From: Microbacteriaceae bacterium
GTDB lineage: Bacteria; Actinomycetota; Actinomycetes; Actinomycetales; Microbacteriaceae
DNA length: 20,369 nucleotides
Assembly (NCBI GenBank): GCA_012719255.1
Contig: JAAYAS010000139.1
Span: forward strand, 1-20,369
Direction of reading: 5' to 3'
Part shown: positions 7,602 through 16,115 of the stretch, piece after piece
Layout: each line of letters starts with the position of its first letter
How positions within the stretch are numbered: position 1 is the first letter of the stretch
The notes under the pieces: generated by a model
Told to the model about the DNA's origin: nothing
Seen by the model: the letters and a program-made list of their open reading frames with translations, nothing else
Databases searched by the model: none
Position numbers and translations under genes: made by a program

Positions 7602-7615
7602 TCATGCGGCGCCGC

Positions 7616-7621
7616 TAGCCT
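7616..7621 (+). promoter_or_regulatory. Leaderless-type -10 box for the stand-alone ABC ATPase
   Basis: TAGCCT, then exactly 6 nt (GACCGC), then ATG 7628. No Shine-Dalgarno sequence fits in this space, so the transcript is probably leaderless. Confidence 0.55.
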
Positions 7622-7627
7622 GACCGC

Positions 7628-8413
7628 ATGGCTGAAGTGATCTCGTTCAAGGGCGTGCGGGTCGTGCGCAACCGCCGCCCCATCCTCGACGGCATCGACT
7701 GGTCGGTCGACGAGACCGACCGCTGGGTCGTGCTCGGCCCGAACGGCGCCGGCAAGTCGACGATCCTCAACCTCGCGGCCGCGCAGCTGCACCCCTCGCG
7801 GGGCTCGGTCGAGGTGCTCGGCGAGCGCCTCGGCCGCACCGACGTGTTCGAGCTGCGCCCCCGCATCGGCGTCGCCTCGAGCGCGATGGCCCGGCAGCTG
7901 CCCGACGGCGAGACTGTGCTCGACGCGGTGATGACCGCGAGCTACGGCGTCACCGGCCGCTGGCGCGAGGAGTACGACGACATCGACCGCGAGCAGGCGC
8001 TCGCCGTGCTCGCCGAGTGGCAGCTCGACGACTTCGCCGACCGCACCTTCGGCACGCTCTCGGACGGCGAGCGCAAGCGCGCGCTCATCGCCCGCGCCGT
8101 GATGACCGACCCCGAGCTGCTGCTGCTCGACGAGCCGAGCGCCTCGCTCGACCTCGGCTCGCGGGAGGGCCTGCTCGCCTCGCTCTCGGAGTACGCGGCG
8201 AGCGAGTTCGCGCCGGCGATCGTGATGGTCACCCACCACGTCGAGGAGATCCCGCGCGGCATCACGCACGCGATGCTGCTGCGCGAGGGCCGCGTGGTCG
8301 CCGCGGGTCCGCTCGCCGAGACGCTCACCGCGGTGAACCTCTCCGACACGTTCGGGCTGCCGCTCGTCGTCGAGGAGCACGACGGCCGGTACACCGCCCG
8401 CGCCACCGCCTGA
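7628..8413 (+). CDS. Stand-alone ABC transporter ATP-binding protein
   Basis: A 261-aa single ABC domain. Walker A GPNGAGKST is at residues 37-45, the signature is the variant LSDGE (about residue 145) in LSDGERKRALIARA, Walker B is LLLLDEPSASLD (about 164-175), and the switch histidine is in VTHHVEE. The insert between Walker A and the signature is rich in acidic residues. No permease or binding protein is encoded nearby, so the partner is elsewhere or the protein is not a transporter subunit. It resembles ModF/YlmA-like solitary ATPases, but that placement is from memory. It stands alone between two hairpins and has its own promoter, so it is probably monocistronic. Substrate unknown. Confidence 0.85.
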   Translation: MAEVISFKGVRVVRNRRPILDGIDWSVDETDRWVVLGPNGAGKSTILNLAAAQLHPSRGSVEVLGERLGRTDVFELRPRIGVASSAMARQLPDGETVLDAVMTASYGVTGRWREEYDDIDREQALAVLAEWQLDDFADRTFGTLSDGERKRALIARAVMTDPELLLLDEPSASLDLGSREGLLASLSEYAASEFAPAIVMVTHHVEEIPRGITHAMLLREGRVVAAGPLAETLTAVNLSDTFGLPLVVEEHDGRYTARATA

Positions 8414-8417
8414 GCCC

Positions 8418-8446
8418 GCCGGCGCCCGGCGCCCGCGGGCGCCGGC
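8418..8446 (+). terminator. GC-rich hairpin after the ABC ATPase gene
   Basis: GCCGGCGCCC (8418-8427) and GGGCGCCGGC (8437-8446) form a perfect 10-bp stem with a 9-nt loop, starting 5 nt after the stop codon. An alternative inner pairing (8428-8434 with 8437-8443) is also possible. No T-tract follows. Confidence 0.5.
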
Positions 8447-8494
8447 ACCGACACGCGGGCGGGCCGAGGCTTCCGCGCCGCGCCGGGCAGGTGG

Positions 8495-8500
8495 TATGCT
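8495..8500 (+). promoter_or_regulatory. Candidate -10 box for rpmE2
   Basis: TATGCT matches the -10 consensus at four or five positions. A weak TTCCGC lies 18 bp upstream at 8471-8476. Initiation near 8507 would give a leader of about 130 nt that contains the paired structure at 8537-8583. Confidence 0.45.
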
Positions 8501-8536
8501 CTTGGCTTGGCTTGTCACGGCCCTCTTGCCGCGCCC

Positions 8537-8583
8537 GAGGTGCGCAGAGCGTCCGCATCGCTTCGCGGTGCGCCGTGCATCTC
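8537..8583 (+). ncRNA. Structured 5' leader of rpmE2 (candidate r-protein autoregulatory RNA)
   Basis: An outer stem pairs GAGGTGC (8537-8543) with GCATCTC (8577-8583), 7 bp including one G-U. An inner 8-bp hairpin pairs 8554-8561 with 8565-8572 (one T-G pair) around a TTC triloop. The two are separated by an asymmetric internal loop (10 nt and 4 nt). A nested helix with a large internal bulge upstream of a ribosomal-protein gene resembles autoregulatory r-protein leaders. From memory, L31 leader RNAs have been proposed in actinobacteria; I cannot confirm a match to that family. Confidence 0.4.
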
Positions 8584-8635
8584 TCCCAAACCACCGTGCC
8601 ACTGCGACCGCAGCACTGACGAAGAAGGTACCCCG

Positions 8636-8896
8636 ATGAAGGCAGCAATCCACCCGGACTACCACTACGTGGTGTTCAACGACCTCGCGTCGGGCGAGAA
8701 GTTCCTCACCCGTTCGACGGTCACCAGCGAGAAGACCATCGAGTGGACCGACGGCGAGACCTACCCCGTCGTCGACGTCGAGATCTCGAGCGCCTCGCAC
8801 CCGTTCTACACGGGCAAGCAGCGCATCCTCGACTCGGCCGGCCGCGTCGAGAAGTTCAAGAACCGCTACGCGAAGTTCGGCAAGAAGGGCGAGTAG
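8636..8896 (+). CDS. rpmE2: Ribosomal protein bL31, type B (zinc-independent)
   Basis: 86 aa from the ATG at 8636, preceded by AAGGT. The start [20 protein letters not shown] and the end [12 protein letters not shown] are diagnostic of type B L31. There is no cysteine at all, so the zinc-binding CxxC motifs of type A L31 are absent. In many bacteria this paralogue is induced by Zur under zinc starvation and replaces the zinc form on the 50S subunit. I do not see a clear Zur box in the 220 bp upstream, and some actinobacteria carry only this form as housekeeping. It has its own promoter, a folded leader and strong downstream hairpins. Confidence 0.95.
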   Translation: MKAAIHPDYHYVVFNDLASGEKFLTRSTVTSEKTIEWTDGETYPVVDVEISSASHPFYTGKQRILDSAGRVEKFKNRYAKFGKKGE

Positions 8897-8904
8897 TCCC
8901 TCCC

Positions 8905-8930
8905 GGCCGCGGGCATCGAGCCCCGCGGCC
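8905..8930 (+). terminator. First hairpin after rpmE2
   Basis: GGCCGCGGG (8905-8913) and CCCGCGGCC (8922-8930) form a perfect 9-bp stem with an 8-nt loop, starting 8 nt after the stop codon. No T-tract. Confidence 0.45.
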
Positions 8931-8959
8931 CCGGACCGCCCGGCCAGCCCGGTTCGCGT

Positions 8960-8998
8960 CGGCGGCGGCGCACCTCACCACGAGGTGCGCCGCCGTCG
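8960..8998 (+). terminator. Second, very strong hairpin after rpmE2
   Basis: Arms 8963-8976 and 8982-8995 pair perfectly over 14 bp around the 5-nt loop ACCAC, and one G-T plus two further pairs extend the stem to 8960-8998 (17 bp). It is the longest uninterrupted stem I found in the window. ATTTCC lies 4-9 nt further on. It almost touches the upstream alternative start of the MFS gene (9008), which argues for the later start. Confidence 0.7.
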
Positions 8999-9066
8999 CC
9001 CATTTCCGTGAAGGAAGCCGACCCGATCGAGGCGCACCGCCGCGCCGATCGCGGTCGACGCGCCCC

Positions 9067-9072
9067 GAAAGG
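9067..9072 (+). promoter_or_regulatory. Ribosome binding site GAAAGG deciding the MFS exporter start
   Basis: GAAAGG lies 7 nt before GTG 9080. The in-frame GTG at 9008 has no purine-rich site and sits 10 bp after a terminator stem, so 9080 is preferred. Confidence 0.5.
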
Positions 9073-9079
9073 CCCCCGC

Positions 9080-10510
9080 GTGCCCCGCACCCTGCCCCGC
9101 GCCCTGCGCCCGTTCCGCTCGCCCGACTACCGCATCCTCGCCCTCGCCCTCGCCGTCTCGCTCTTCGGCTCGGGGATGTGGGCGGTCGCGATGGTCTACG
9201 AGGTGATCGAGCTCGGCGGCGACGAGCTCGCGCTCTCGGCCGTCGGCACCGCCACCTCGGTCGGCCTCATCGGCACCGCGCTCCTCGGCGGCATCGCCGC
9301 CGACCGCATGCCGCGGCGGTGGATCCTCCGCGGCGTCGAGGCGCTCAACGTCGTCGCCGTCGGCACGAGCGCGCTGCTCAGCGCCCTCGGCCTCATCGAG
9401 GTCTGGCACCTCGCGCTCACCGGCGCGATGCTCGGCGCCGCCACCGGCTTCTTCTTCCCCGCCTACTCGGCGATCCTGCCGAGCATCCTCCCCGAGGACG
9501 AGCTGCTCGCGGCGAACGGCATCGAGGGCATGGGCCGGCCCGTGCTCACGCAGGCCGCCGGGCCCGCCGTCGCCGGCATGGTCACCGCGGCGATCTCGCC
9601 GGGCAGCGCGATCACCTGGATCGCGCTGTGCCACCTGCTCGCCCTCATCGGCCTGCTGCGCCTGCACCCGCGCGTCGACGGCGCGCCGCCGGAGCCGGGC
9701 GACGCCGGCTACGTGGCGGTCGTCGACGTCCGCACCGGGCCGATCCCGATCACCGGCACGGTGCCGCCGCCGGTCGGCGAGGCCGACGAGCCCGGCACGG
9801 CCGCGGCGATCGCGCGCGAGGCGGCGGACGCGAGCGCGCCCGGGCCGCCGACGAGCGTCGTGCGCGATCTCGCGGATGCGGTGCGCTTCATGGTGCGCAC
9901 GCCCTGGCTGCTGTGGACGCTGATCTGGTCGAGCGTCATCGTGTTCGCCTACATCGGGCCGTTCGAGGTGCTCACGCCGTTCCTCCTGCGCGACCGGCTC
10001 GGGCTCGGCTCCGACGCGTTCGGGCTCGTGCTCGCGTCGTTCGGCGTCGGCGCGGCCGGCGGCTCGCTGCTCATGGCCTCGCTGCGCCTACCGCGGCGCT
10101 ACCTCACGCTGATGCTCGCCTCGTGGGGCCTGCCGCTCGGCCTGTTCGCCGCGTTCGGGTTCGCCGACGAGCTGTGGCAGCTCATCGTGATCGCCGTCGT
10201 GATCGGCGCGACCGGCGGCATCGGCGGCGTGATCTGGGGCACCCTGCTGCAGCGGCGCGTGCCCCGCGAGATGCTCGGACGGATGTCGAGCCTCGACTTC
10301 TTCGTCTCGCTCGCGTTCATGCCGGTGTCGATCGCGATCGTCGGGCCGATCGCGAAGGCCGTCGCGATCGAGTGGATCTTCGTCGCCGTCGCGGCGATCT
10401 CGGTGGTGATGACCGCGATCGCCTGGGTCGCCGGGCGGTTCTGGGCCGACGAGCTCGCGCATCCGCTCGACGCCGACGGGGAGCCCCGCGCGACGGACCG
10501 CAGCGCCTGA
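9080..10510 (+). CDS. MFS transporter, EntS/MFS_3-like exporter
   Basis: 476 aa from GTG 9080 (500 aa if GTG 9008 is used). The start PRTLPRALRPFRSPDYRIL is the usual cytoplasmic lead-in of MFS_3 permeases, which place a short Arg/Pro stretch and F-R-x-x-x-Y before helix 1. About 12 hydrophobic segments are visible: roughly six before a long polar central loop (about residues 200-260, rich in Pro, Gly, Ala and Asp) and six after it. The helix 2-3 loop ADRMPRR is the MFS signature. The enterobactin exporter EntS is the best-known relative, but actinobacterial homologues export varied compounds and no siderophore genes are present here. It converges with the exonuclease gene. Confidence 0.82.
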   Translation: MPRTLPRALRPFRSPDYRILALALAVSLFGSGMWAVAMVYEVIELGGDELALSAVGTATSVGLIGTALLGGIAADRMPRRWILRGVEALNVVAVGTSALLSALGLIEVWHLALTGAMLGAATGFFFPAYSAILPSILPEDELLAANGIEGMGRPVLTQAAGPAVAGMVTAAISPGSAITWIALCHLLALIGLLRLHPRVDGAPPEPGDAGYVAVVDVRTGPIPITGTVPPPVGEADEPGTAAAIAREAADASAPGPPTSVVRDLADAVRFMVRTPWLLWTLIWSSVIVFAYIGPFEVLTPFLLRDRLGLGSDAFGLVLASFGVGAAGGSLLMASLRLPRRYLTLMLASWGLPLGLFAAFGFADELWQLIVIAVVIGATGGIGGVIWGTLLQRRVPREMLGRMSSLDFFVSLAFMPVSIAIVGPIAKAVAIEWIFVAVAAISVVMTAIAWVAGRFWADELAHPLDADGEPRATDRSA

Positions 10511-10512
10511 CG

Positions 10513-10554
10513 CCCGCCCGTCGCCCCGGCGCCGCGCGGCTCAGAGCGGGCGGG
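10513..10554. terminator. Possible bidirectional hairpin between MFS and exonuclease genes
   Basis: CCCGCCCG (10513-10520) and CGGGCGGG (10547-10554) pair over 8 bp with a 26-nt loop. The right arm lies inside the last codons of the exonuclease gene. The long loop makes this a weak candidate. Confidence 0.3.
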
Positions 10555-11230
10555 CCGGCCAGCCGCGCTCGGCGGTGAACTGCGGGTCGCGCTCGCGCCG
10601 CATGTAGTCCTCGAAGCTCGCCGCCGACTGCTCGGCCCACTCGACCTGCTGCGCGTGCAGCCGCTCGAGCTCGATGTCGACCTGGTCGGGGAACTTGCGG
10701 GCGAGCGCGAGCGCGATCTGCCCGGCCGCGACCGCGTCGCCGCTCGCGTCGTGCGCGTCGAGCAGCTCGACGCCGTAGACCGCCGCGGTGTCGCCGAGCG
10801 TGCGCTTGCCCTTGCGGTAGCGGTCGACCGCCCGGTCGATGACGAGCGGATCGACGACCTGCGGGCCGAGCGCCGGCAGGTCGATGCCGTGCCGGCGGCA
10901 CTCGGCGGCGAGCAGCGTGAGGTCGAACGGCGCGTTGTAGACGACGAGCGGCACGCCGTGGCGGCCGATCCAGTCGATCGCGGCGCGCACCTTCGCGACC
11001 ACCTCGGCCGCCGGCTCGCCGTTCTCGCGGGCCATCTCGGTGGTGATGCCGTGCACCTCGGCCGCCGCCTCGGGGATCTCGACCCCCGGGTCGGCGAGCC
11101 AGTCGGTGCCGCGCTCGATCTCGCCGTCGGCCCCGAGCATCCCGACGAAGGCGGTGACGAGGCGCGCCTCGCGCGGGTCGGTGCCGGTGGTCTCGGTGTC
11201 GAAGACGGCGATGCGGTCGGTCCAGCTCAC
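10541..11230 (-). CDS. DEDDh 3'-5' exonuclease (DnaQ / Pol III epsilon-like)
   Basis: 229 aa from a GTG with GGAG about 6 nt upstream. All three exonuclease motifs are visible. Exo I is FDTETTG with Asp11 and Glu13, Exo II is NAPFD with Asp103, and Exo III is HDASGD with His160 and Asp165 (HxAxxD, the DEDDh type). The C-terminal 60 residues are helical, with EWAEQSAASFEDYMRRE, a tail seen in a group of actinobacterial epsilon-like proteins. It may proofread for a polymerase or act as a stand-alone DNA/RNA exonuclease; no polymerase-binding motif is obvious. It lies 41 bp downstream of treS on the same strand and is probably co-transcribed. Confidence 0.88.
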   Translation of the reverse strand: MSWTDRIAVFDTETTGTDPREARLVTAFVGMLGADGEIERGTDWLADPGVEIPEAAAEVHGITTEMARENGEPAAEVVAKVRAAIDWIGRHGVPLVVYNAPFDLTLLAAECRRHGIDLPALGPQVVDPLVIDRAVDRYRKGKRTLGDTAAVYGVELLDAHDASGDAVAAGQIALALARKFPDQVDIELERLHAQQVEWAEQSAASFEDYMRRERDPQFTAERGWPARPL

Positions 11231-11271
11231 GGGATGCTCCTGCCGGTGGTCGGGGATGGTCGGCGCGCCGC

Positions 11272-13038
<1,767 letters not shown>

Positions 13039-13131
13039 CGGGGCGGCTCCTCTGTCGATTCGGGACGAGCTCGCGCTCGCCGGGGTCGTCTCGGGGGCAC
13101 CGCGGCGCCCGGTCGGGGCGCGCGCGGCTCG

Positions 13132-13137
13132 TACACT
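13132..13137 (+). promoter_or_regulatory. -10 box for the alpha/beta hydrolase gene
   Basis: TACACT lies 8 nt before ATG 13146 (spacer GTTGCACG), so transcription would start at or one to two nucleotides before the start codon. It is a looser version of the leaderless layout. Confidence 0.45.
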
Positions 13138-13145
13138 GTTGCACG

Positions 13146-14024
13146 ATGCGCCTCCACAACCCCCTCGAACGCGCCCTCGCCGACCGCCCGGTGCGGGTGC
13201 GCAGCCGCTCGCTCGCGGGGTCGTCGACCGTCGTGCGAGGGTACCCGGGCGCCACCGCCGACGCGCCGACGATCGTGCTCGTGCACGGCTTCCGCGGCAC
13301 CCACCACGGCCTGCTGCCGGTGGTCGCCGCGATGCCCGAGGCGCGCTTCATCGCCCCCGACCTGCCCGGCTTCGGCGAGTCGGCGCCGCTGCCCGGCCGG
13401 CACTCGCTCGACGGCTACGCCGCGTGGCTGCGCGAGCTGCTCGACGCCGAGGATGCGGGGGCCGAGGCGATCGTGCTCGGCCACTCGTTCGGATCGCTCG
13501 TCGTGGCGCGGGATGCCGCGGCGCTCGGCGGGCGGCGCCTCGTGCTCGTGAACCCGATCGCCGAGAACGCCCTGCAGGGCCCCGATCGGCTGATGACCGG
13601 CATCGCGATCGCCTACTACCGGCTCGGGGCGGCGCTGCCGTCGCGGCTCGGCCGGGCGCTCCTCGGCGCGCCCCTCATCACCCGGGTGATGAGCGAGGTG
13701 ATGGCGACGACCCGCGACCGGGCGCTGCGGGCGTGGATCCACGACCAGCACCGCCGGCACTTCTCGGAGTTCGCCTCGCGGCGGGTGCTGCTCGAGGCGT
13801 TCGAGGCGTCGGTGTCGGACGAGGTGCGCGCGCACGCCGCGGCGCTGCCGCCGGGCACCGTGCTCGTCGCGGGGGAGCGGGATGCGATCGCGACGCCCGT
13901 CGCCGCGCGCCGGCTCGCCGCGGCGGTGCCGGGATCGACCCTCCACCTGCTCGGCGGCGTCGGCCACCTCGCGCACTACGAGGCGCCGCTCGCGCTCGCC
14001 CGGGTGCTGCGCGAGCACCTCTGA
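13146..14024 (+). CDS. Alpha/beta-fold hydrolase
   Basis: 292 aa. The oxyanion motif is HGFRG at about residue 47. The nucleophile elbow is GHSFG (112-116) with Ser114, and the likely acid is Asp246 (GERDAIA). The catalytic histidine is His274 (GVGHLAHYE). A cap insertion lies between about residues 140 and 210. No signal peptide or lipobox is visible, so the protein is cytosolic. The fold covers esterases, epoxide hydrolases and C-C hydrolases, and the substrate cannot be told. An upstream in-frame codon does not offer a better start; ATG 13146 sits just after a -10 box. It is divergent from treS (107 bp between starts) and converges with the sirtuin gene. Confidence 0.88.
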   Translation: MRLHNPLERALADRPVRVRSRSLAGSSTVVRGYPGATADAPTIVLVHGFRGTHHGLLPVVAAMPEARFIAPDLPGFGESAPLPGRHSLDGYAAWLRELLDAEDAGAEAIVLGHSFGSLVVARDAAALGGRRLVLVNPIAENALQGPDRLMTGIAIAYYRLGAALPSRLGRALLGAPLITRVMSEVMATTRDRALRAWIHDQHRRHFSEFASRRVLLEAFEASVSDEVRAHAAALPPGTVLVAGERDAIATPVAARRLAAAVPGSTLHLLGGVGHLAHYEAPLALARVLREHL

Positions 14025-14047
14025 GCGCCGCGGCCGGCGCGCGGCGC
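14025..14047. terminator. Hairpin between the hydrolase and sirtuin genes
   Basis: GCGCCGCG (14025-14032) and CGCGGCGC (14040-14047) form a perfect 8-bp stem with a 7-nt loop, beginning directly after the hydrolase stop codon and lying between convergent genes. No T-tract. Confidence 0.45.
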
Positions 14048-14054
14048 GATCCGG

Positions 14055-14900
14055 TCAGTCGGCGGCGAGGCCGAGGGCGCGCAGCGCCGCCGCGAGCGTC
14101 TCGCTCGTGCCGCCCTCGATGCGCAGGGCGGCATCGGCGTCGACGCGCGTGGGGCCGCGGTTGCAGACCGCGAGCGGCAGGCCGGCGCGGCGAGCCCGGT
14201 GCACGAGCCGCACCCCGGTGTTCACCGCCATCGACGAGCCCGCGACGAGCACCGCATCCGCCTCGTCGACGAGTCGCGCGGCCGCGGCGGTGTCGGCCGG
14301 CTCGACGTGCTGCCCGAACATCACGACCTGCGGCGCGAGCATCCCGCCGCAGGCGCGGCAGCGGGGGATGCGGAACTCGTCGACGAGCGCCGGCGGGATC
14401 TGCGCGTCGCCGTCGGGGTTCCCCTCGACCCCGTCGACGACGTGGGCGACGCGCGGATTGTCGTCGCGCATCCGCTGCAGCAGCGCCGCCCGCGGCTCGA
14501 CCGAACCGCAGTCGACGCAGCGCACCGAGCGGAGGTGCCCGTGCAGCTCGACGACCCGGCGCGACCCGGCCTCGAGGTGCAGGCCGTCGATGTTCTGGGT
14601 GGCGACGCCGACGGCGAGGCCGGCGCGCTCGAGCTCGGCGATCGCGCGGTGGCCGGCGTTCGGGCGGGCGGCGTCGAAGCGCGGCCAGCCGATCGCGGCG
14701 CCGGCCCAGTAGCGGCGCCGCCGCTCGTCGGAGCCGGCGAACTCCTGCCAGGTCATCGGCGTGCGCACGGGGCGGCCGGGGGAGCGGTAATCGGGGATGC
14801 CGGAGTCGGTCGACAGGCCGGCGCCGGTGAGCACCGCCGTGCGGCGGCCGTCGAGGAACGCCGCGAGCGCCTCCCCATCGCGGTCGTGGTCGCCGGTCAT
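14055..14900 (-). CDS. Sir2-family NAD-dependent protein deacylase
   Basis: 281 aa from the ATG at 14900, preceded by a GAGG-rich stretch. The NAD-binding motif GAGLSTDSGIPDYR spans residues 26-39, followed by TQNIDGLH. The catalytic histidine is His120 in ELHGHL. A zinc ribbon is formed by CVDC (128, 131) and CRAC (181, 184). The end of the Rossmann fold shows VAGSSMAVNTG and NRGPTR. The sequence resembles bacterial class II (SIRT4-like) sirtuins more than CobB, judged from DYRSPGRP and the long insertion between the zinc pairs; deacetylase versus other acyl or ADP-ribosyl activity is open. It lies 109 bp downstream of the SpoU methyltransferase gene on the same strand and may be co-transcribed. 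Confidence 0.9.
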   Translation of the reverse strand: MTGDHDRDGEALAAFLDGRRTAVLTGAGLSTDSGIPDYRSPGRPVRTPMTWQEFAGSDERRRRYWAGAAIGWPRFDAARPNAGHRAIAELERAGLAVGVATQNIDGLHLEAGSRRVVELHGHLRSVRCVDCGSVEPRAALLQRMRDDNPRVAHVVDGVEGNPDGDAQIPPALVDEFRIPRCRACGGMLAPQVVMFGQHVEPADTAAAARLVDEADAVLVAGSSMAVNTGVRLVHRARRAGLPLAVCNRGPTRVDADAALRIEGGTSETLAAALRALGLAAD

Positions 14901-15009
14901 CGCCTCGCCCCCTCGTCGTTCGTCCGCCGCCTCGGCGCGGCGGGGTCGGTCGTCCAGTCGGAGATCATCGCACGCGCGCTCCGGGGATCCGCACGAGGCG
15001 CGGCGGCGG

Positions 15010-15813
15010 TCAGCCGAGGAGCGCGTACAGGGCGACGGCGCTCGTGGCCGCGACGTTGAGCGAGTCGACGCTGTGCCGCATCGGGATGACGACGGTGCGA
15101 TCGGCGGCCCGCAGCGCGCCCCGCGACAGGCCGTCGCCCTCGGTGCCGAGCAGCAGCGCGACCCGCTCGGGGCGCGAACCGGCGTAGTCGCGCAACGGCA
15201 CCGCGCCCTCGTCGAGGGCGAGCGCGACCGTCTCGAACCCGGTCTCGGCGAACAGCTCGCGCGCCTCGGGCCAGGCGGGCAGCCGGGTCCACGGGATCTG
15301 CAGCACGGTGCCCATCGACACCCGCACGCTGCGACGGTAGAGCGGATCGGCGCACTCGGCGGTGACGAGCACCGCATCAGCGCCGAGGCCGGCGGCGTTC
15401 CGGAACGCCGCGCCGACGTTCGTGTGGTCGACGATGTCCTCGAGCACGAGCACCGTGCGGGCGCCGGCGAGCACCTCGCGCGGGTCGGGGAGCGCGGGCC
15501 GGTGCATCGCCGCGAGCACGCCCCGGTGCATCCGGTAGCCGGTGAGCTCGGCGAGCAGCGCCTCGTCGCCGACGAACACCGGCGTGCCGGGATGGTCGGC
15601 GAGGAGCGCCTCGGCCTGGGGGAGGAACTTGCGCTGCAGCAGCATCGACCGCGGCGAGTGCCCCGCCGCGAGCGCCCGGCGGACGACCTTCTCCGACTCG
15701 GCCATGTAGAGCCCGCCGGCCGGTTCGACGACGCGGCGCAGCGCCACGTCGGTGAGCCGGGCGTAGTCGTCGAGCCCGGGATGATCGAGGCTCGTGATCG
15801 GAATGACGCGCAT
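15010..15813 (-). CDS. TrmH/SpoU-family RNA 2'-O-methyltransferase
   Basis: 267 aa. An N-terminal L30e-like substrate-binding part (about 1-105, with VEPAGGLYMAESEKVVRRAL) is followed by the SPOUT knot. Motif 1 is DHTNVGAAFRNAAGLG (catalytic Arg and Asn). Motif 2 is LLLGTEGDGLS and motif 3 is IPMRHSVDSLNVAATSAVAL. The family methylates ribose 2'-hydroxyls in rRNA or tRNA using S-adenosylmethionine, and the target nucleotide cannot be assigned. GAGAAT lies 6 nt before the ATG and could be a degenerate leaderless -10. The upstream region holds an octamer tandem array whose near end is 51 bp from the start codon, so changes in its copy number could alter promoter spacing. Confidence 0.9.
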   Translation of the reverse strand: MRVIPITSLDHPGLDDYARLTDVALRRVVEPAGGLYMAESEKVVRRALAAGHSPRSMLLQRKFLPQAEALLADHPGTPVFVGDEALLAELTGYRMHRGVLAAMHRPALPDPREVLAGARTVLVLEDIVDHTNVGAAFRNAAGLGADAVLVTAECADPLYRRSVRVSMGTVLQIPWTRLPAWPEARELFAETGFETVALALDEGAVPLRDYAGSRPERVALLLGTEGDGLSRGALRAADRTVVIPMRHSVDSLNVAATSAVALYALLG

Positions 15814-15863
15814 CCCGGGATTCTCCCACGCCGTCGAAGGCCTGCCGGCACCCGGATGTCGCG

Positions 15864-15935
15864 GTGCCGCAATGCCTCAATGCCGGAATGCCGGAATGCC
15901 GGAATGCCGCAATGCCGCAATGCCGCAATGCCGCA
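15864..15935. repeat. Octamer tandem array, nine units
   Basis: Nine contiguous 8-bp units read GTGCCGCA, ATGCCTCA, then three ATGCCGGA, then four ATGCCGCA. The homogeneous blocks (three identical, then four identical) suggest recent local duplication by slippage. Eight is not a multiple of three, so the array is unlikely to be coding. Confidence 0.9.
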
Positions 15936-15939
15936 AGAT

Positions 15940-16000
15940 GCTGGTGCCCTCGGCATGACGCTGGTGCCAGGGCACCAGGGATTCCGCAGAGCGCCAGCGA
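15940..16000. repeat. Left cluster of GGCACCAG-type dispersed motifs
   Basis: GCTGGTGCC occurs at 15940-15948 and 15960-15968, GGCACCAGGG at 15971-15980 and GCGCCAGCGA at 15991-16000. CTGGTGCC (15961-15968) and GGCACCAG (15971-15978) form a perfect 8-bp palindrome separated by AG. The same motifs recur at 17301-17405. Confidence 0.65.
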
Positions 16001-16007
16001 CTTCGGT

Positions 16008-16055
16008 GTGGGAGCGCATCGGCGTGGGAGCGCATAGGCGCGGGAGAGCATCGGC
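16008..16055. repeat. Three 16-bp tandem repeats
   Basis: Units 16008-16023, 16024-16039 and 16040-16055 follow the pattern GYGGGAGMGCATMGGC with one to three differences between neighbours. A decayed fourth unit may begin at 16056. Confidence 0.75.
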
Positions 16056-16082
16056 GCGGGCGGTGACGGCGGGGATCTCGGA

Positions 16083-16115
16083 GGGCGGGGCGGGTCGGGG
16101 CGGGTCGGGGCGGGG
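16083..16115 (+). other. G-quadruplex-type tract
   Basis: Seven runs of three or four G are separated by single C or TC on the plus strand, built from a 10-bp unit GGGGCGGGTC. This satisfies the usual G-quadruplex rule with very short loops. It abuts the stop codon of the minus-strand gene that ends at 16116, so that gene's transcript would carry the C-rich complement. Confidence 0.6.

Larger units (their letters stand above)
15814..16115. other. Repeat-rich 302-bp non-coding region upstream of the SpoU methyltransferase gene
   Basis: No convincing gene. Read from left to right it holds an octamer tandem array, a cluster of GGCACCAG-type motifs including a palindrome, three 16-bp tandem repeats, and a G-rich tract with seven G-runs that ends at the stop of the next gene. 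Frames that run through it simply translate the octamers in different registers. Such a density of unrelated short repeats is not seen in the other gaps of this window except 17127-17455. Confidence 0.7.

Noticed and set aside
7628..8413. Metal-ion (zinc or manganese) ABC importer
   Set aside because: Adjacency to zinc-free L31 is tempting, but there is no permease or binding protein and no metal-uptake motif in the ATPase.
8414..8635. Zur operator in front of rpmE2
   Set aside because: No A/T-rich inverted repeat of the Zur-box type could be found; the only clear dyads are GC-rich hairpins.
8743..10578. A 611-codon plus-strand frame overlapping rpmE2 and the MFS gene
   Set aside because: Arg/Pro/His-rich shadow of two recognisable genes in another frame.
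13139..14830. A 563-codon plus-strand frame across the hydrolase and sirtuin genes
   Set aside because: Composition is almost only Arg, Ala, Pro and Ser; it is out of frame with the hydrolase and antisense to the sirtuin.
15864..15935. Octamer array as a CRISPR
   Set aside because: Units are 8 bp, contiguous and without spacers; no cas gene is nearby.
15814..16115. Repeat-encoded protein (frames giving Arg-His-Cys-Gly-Ile-type repeats)
   Set aside because: The repeat unit is 8 bp, so it reads differently in each frame; no ribosome site or conserved start is present, and the array has indel-prone structure.
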